The notes under the pieces: generated by a model | The model's database searches: none | What the model saw: the letters and a program-made list of their open reading frames with translations, nothing else | Told to the model about the DNA's origin: nothing | DNA from: Halobacteriales archaeon QH_8_67_36 | Lineage (GTDB): Archaea; Halobacteriota; Halobacteria; Halobacteriales; Haloarculaceae | DNA: 5,569 nt | Reading direction: 5' to 3' | NCBI GenBank assembly: GCA_003021755.1 | Contig: PXQZ01000031.1 | Coordinates: 1-5,569 of the forward strand | Translations under genes and position numbers: made by a program | In this document: positions 4,834 to 5,569 of the stretch, piece by piece | Layout: each line of letters starts with the position of its first letter | Position numbering within the stretch: the stretch's first letter is position 1

Positions 4834-5569
4834 TAGCGATACTGCTCCAACAGCAACATCCGATTGCCGAAGACCCGGGCGGATTTATCGTATCGGCAAT
4901 ACTAGATATCATCGCCGGCATCGGCGGGTTCGTCATCACGCTGCTCACGTTCGTCATCGCGTTCGTCGTCCTGTATCTCGTCGGGAAGCGACTGCTGACC
5001 GAGCTGACGCGAAAGTCGCTCAACCAGCGGGAGTTCTCGCCCGCCGTGGTCAGCCTGGGCGCGAGCATCGCCGGTGCCATCGCGCTGTTTGGGGCCGTCG
5101 CGATCGCGGCAGTCGTCGCTGGCTTCCCGGTGATTCTGGGCGCCTTCGCGACCATCGCTGGAGCCCTCGCTCTCGGCGTAGCCTTCGCTGCAGGCGACAT
5201 CATCGAGAACTTCGTCGCCGGCATCTTCATCCTGAAGGACAAGCCCTTCGAAGTCGGCAACTACATCCAGTGGGACGGCAACAGCGGTATCGTCCGCGAG
5301 ATCAACCTCCGCGTCTCCAAGCTCGACACCTTGGACAACGAGCAGCTGACGGTACCCAACGGCGAGCTGGCGAACGCGGTCGTCAAGAACACGCAGGCCC
5401 ACGAGACCCGGCGGGTCACCGTCGACTTCGGTGTCGACTACGGCTCCGACGTGGACCGCGCACGGGAGATACTCCTCGAAGAAATCGCCGCCATCGACGG
5501 CGTGCTGGAGGACCCGGCTCCGGCCGCGCCGCTCACCACGCTGGGTGACTCCGCCATCGTCTTCAACGC
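4830..5569 (+). CDS. MscS-family mechanosensitive ion channel (3' end missing)
   Basis: The first 246 residues of a small-conductance mechanosensitive channel are present; the frame is open at the window end. MscS channels open under membrane tension and release solutes during hypo-osmotic shock, a real hazard for a halophile meeting fresh water. Three hydrophobic segments are seen at about residues 19-51, 71-98 and 100-122, the last rich in Gly and Ala as in the pore-lining TM3 (GAFATIAGALALGVAFAAGD). It is followed by ENFVAGIFILKDKPFEVGNY (126-145) and the beta-domain motif LTVPNGELANAVVKN (173-187), both hallmarks of the family. The C-terminal alpha/beta region begins near 195. GTG 4830 is the first usable start after an in-frame TAG at 4806-4808 and gives a normal short N-terminus (MIAILLQQQ). 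No strong Shine-Dalgarno site is seen; GGACGG at 4821-4826 is a weak candidate. Divergent from pncC. Confidence 0.93.
   Translation, partial: MIAILLQQQHPIAEDPGGFIVSAILDIIAGIGGFVITLLTFVIAFVVLYLVGKRLLTELTRKSLNQREFSPAVVSLGASIAGAIALFGAVAIAAVVAGFPVILGAFATIAGALALGVAFAAGDIIENFVAGIFILKDKPFEVGNYIQWDGNSGIVREINLRVSKLDTLDNEQLTVPNGELANAVVKNTQAHETRRVTVDFGVDYGSDVDRAREILLEEIAAIDGVLEDPAPAAPLTTLGDSAIVFN

Noticed and set aside
4593..4859. An in-frame upstream extension of the pncC gene that would add about 89 residues.
   Set aside because: It is basic and Ser/Arg-rich, matches no CinA domain, crosses the TATA-like box and enters the start of the divergent mscS gene; ATG 4592 fits the family better.
4928..4958. 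A direct repeat GTTCGTCATC at 4928-4937 and 4949-4958.
   Set aside because: It lies in the first membrane helix of the channel and codes repeated Phe-Val-Ile; it reflects hydrophobic codon use rather than a DNA element.
1..5569. Search for CRISPR repeats, insertion sequences, tRNA genes, toxin-antitoxin pairs or defence genes.
   Set aside because: No spaced repeats, transposase motifs, tRNA-like cloverleaf or defence-protein signatures were seen; nearly all bases are accounted for by intact conserved genes.

Overview
The window looks like chromosomal DNA from a halophilic archaeon (class Halobacteria). The sequence is strongly GC-rich with G/C at third codon positions. The predicted proteins are rich in Asp and Glu and poor in Lys. 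GTG starts are common, and two genes have an AT-rich box 26-28 bases before the start codon with no Shine-Dalgarno site, as in haloarchaeal leaderless transcripts. CTAG is rare (three copies seen by eye). Several proteins (zinc-finger small protein, PHP-associated protein, small membrane hydrolase) are types I recognise from haloarchaea. I cannot name a genus.

Layout. (1) Bases 1-2407, plus strand: a tightly overlapping three-gene operon holding an ABC transporter ATPase (5' end cut by the window), an ABC-2 type six-helix permease, and a two-helix membrane protein of unknown function. Both junctions are 4-base GTGA overlaps. (2) 2404-2694, minus: a 96-residue C2H2 zinc-finger-like protein convergent to the operon. 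(3) 2695-2795: a short divergent promoter region. (4) 2796-3557, plus: a PHP-type phosphoesterase-family protein with an altered metal site. (5) 3554-4051 and 4089-4592, minus: a YdjM-like membrane metal-dependent hydrolase downstream of a stand-alone CinA C-terminal (PncC-type NMN deamidase) protein, probably one transcription unit. (6) 4593-4829: a 237-base divergent intergenic region, less GC-rich, with promoter-like boxes and inverted repeats. (7) 4830 to the window end, plus: an MscS-family mechanosensitive channel, cut by the window.

How the genes relate. The first three genes very likely make one membrane transport complex, exporting or extruding an unknown substrate. The others look like ordinary housekeeping or stress genes: pyridine nucleotide salvage, osmotic safety valve, and poorly characterised conserved archaeal proteins. 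Gene packing is extreme: both convergent gene pairs share a single CTAG as overlapping stop codons. I saw no mobile element, CRISPR array, RNA gene or defence system. The best candidates for undescribed biology are the third protein of the ABC operon, the PHP protein with its substituted active-site residues, and the small zinc-finger protein with one degenerate metal site.
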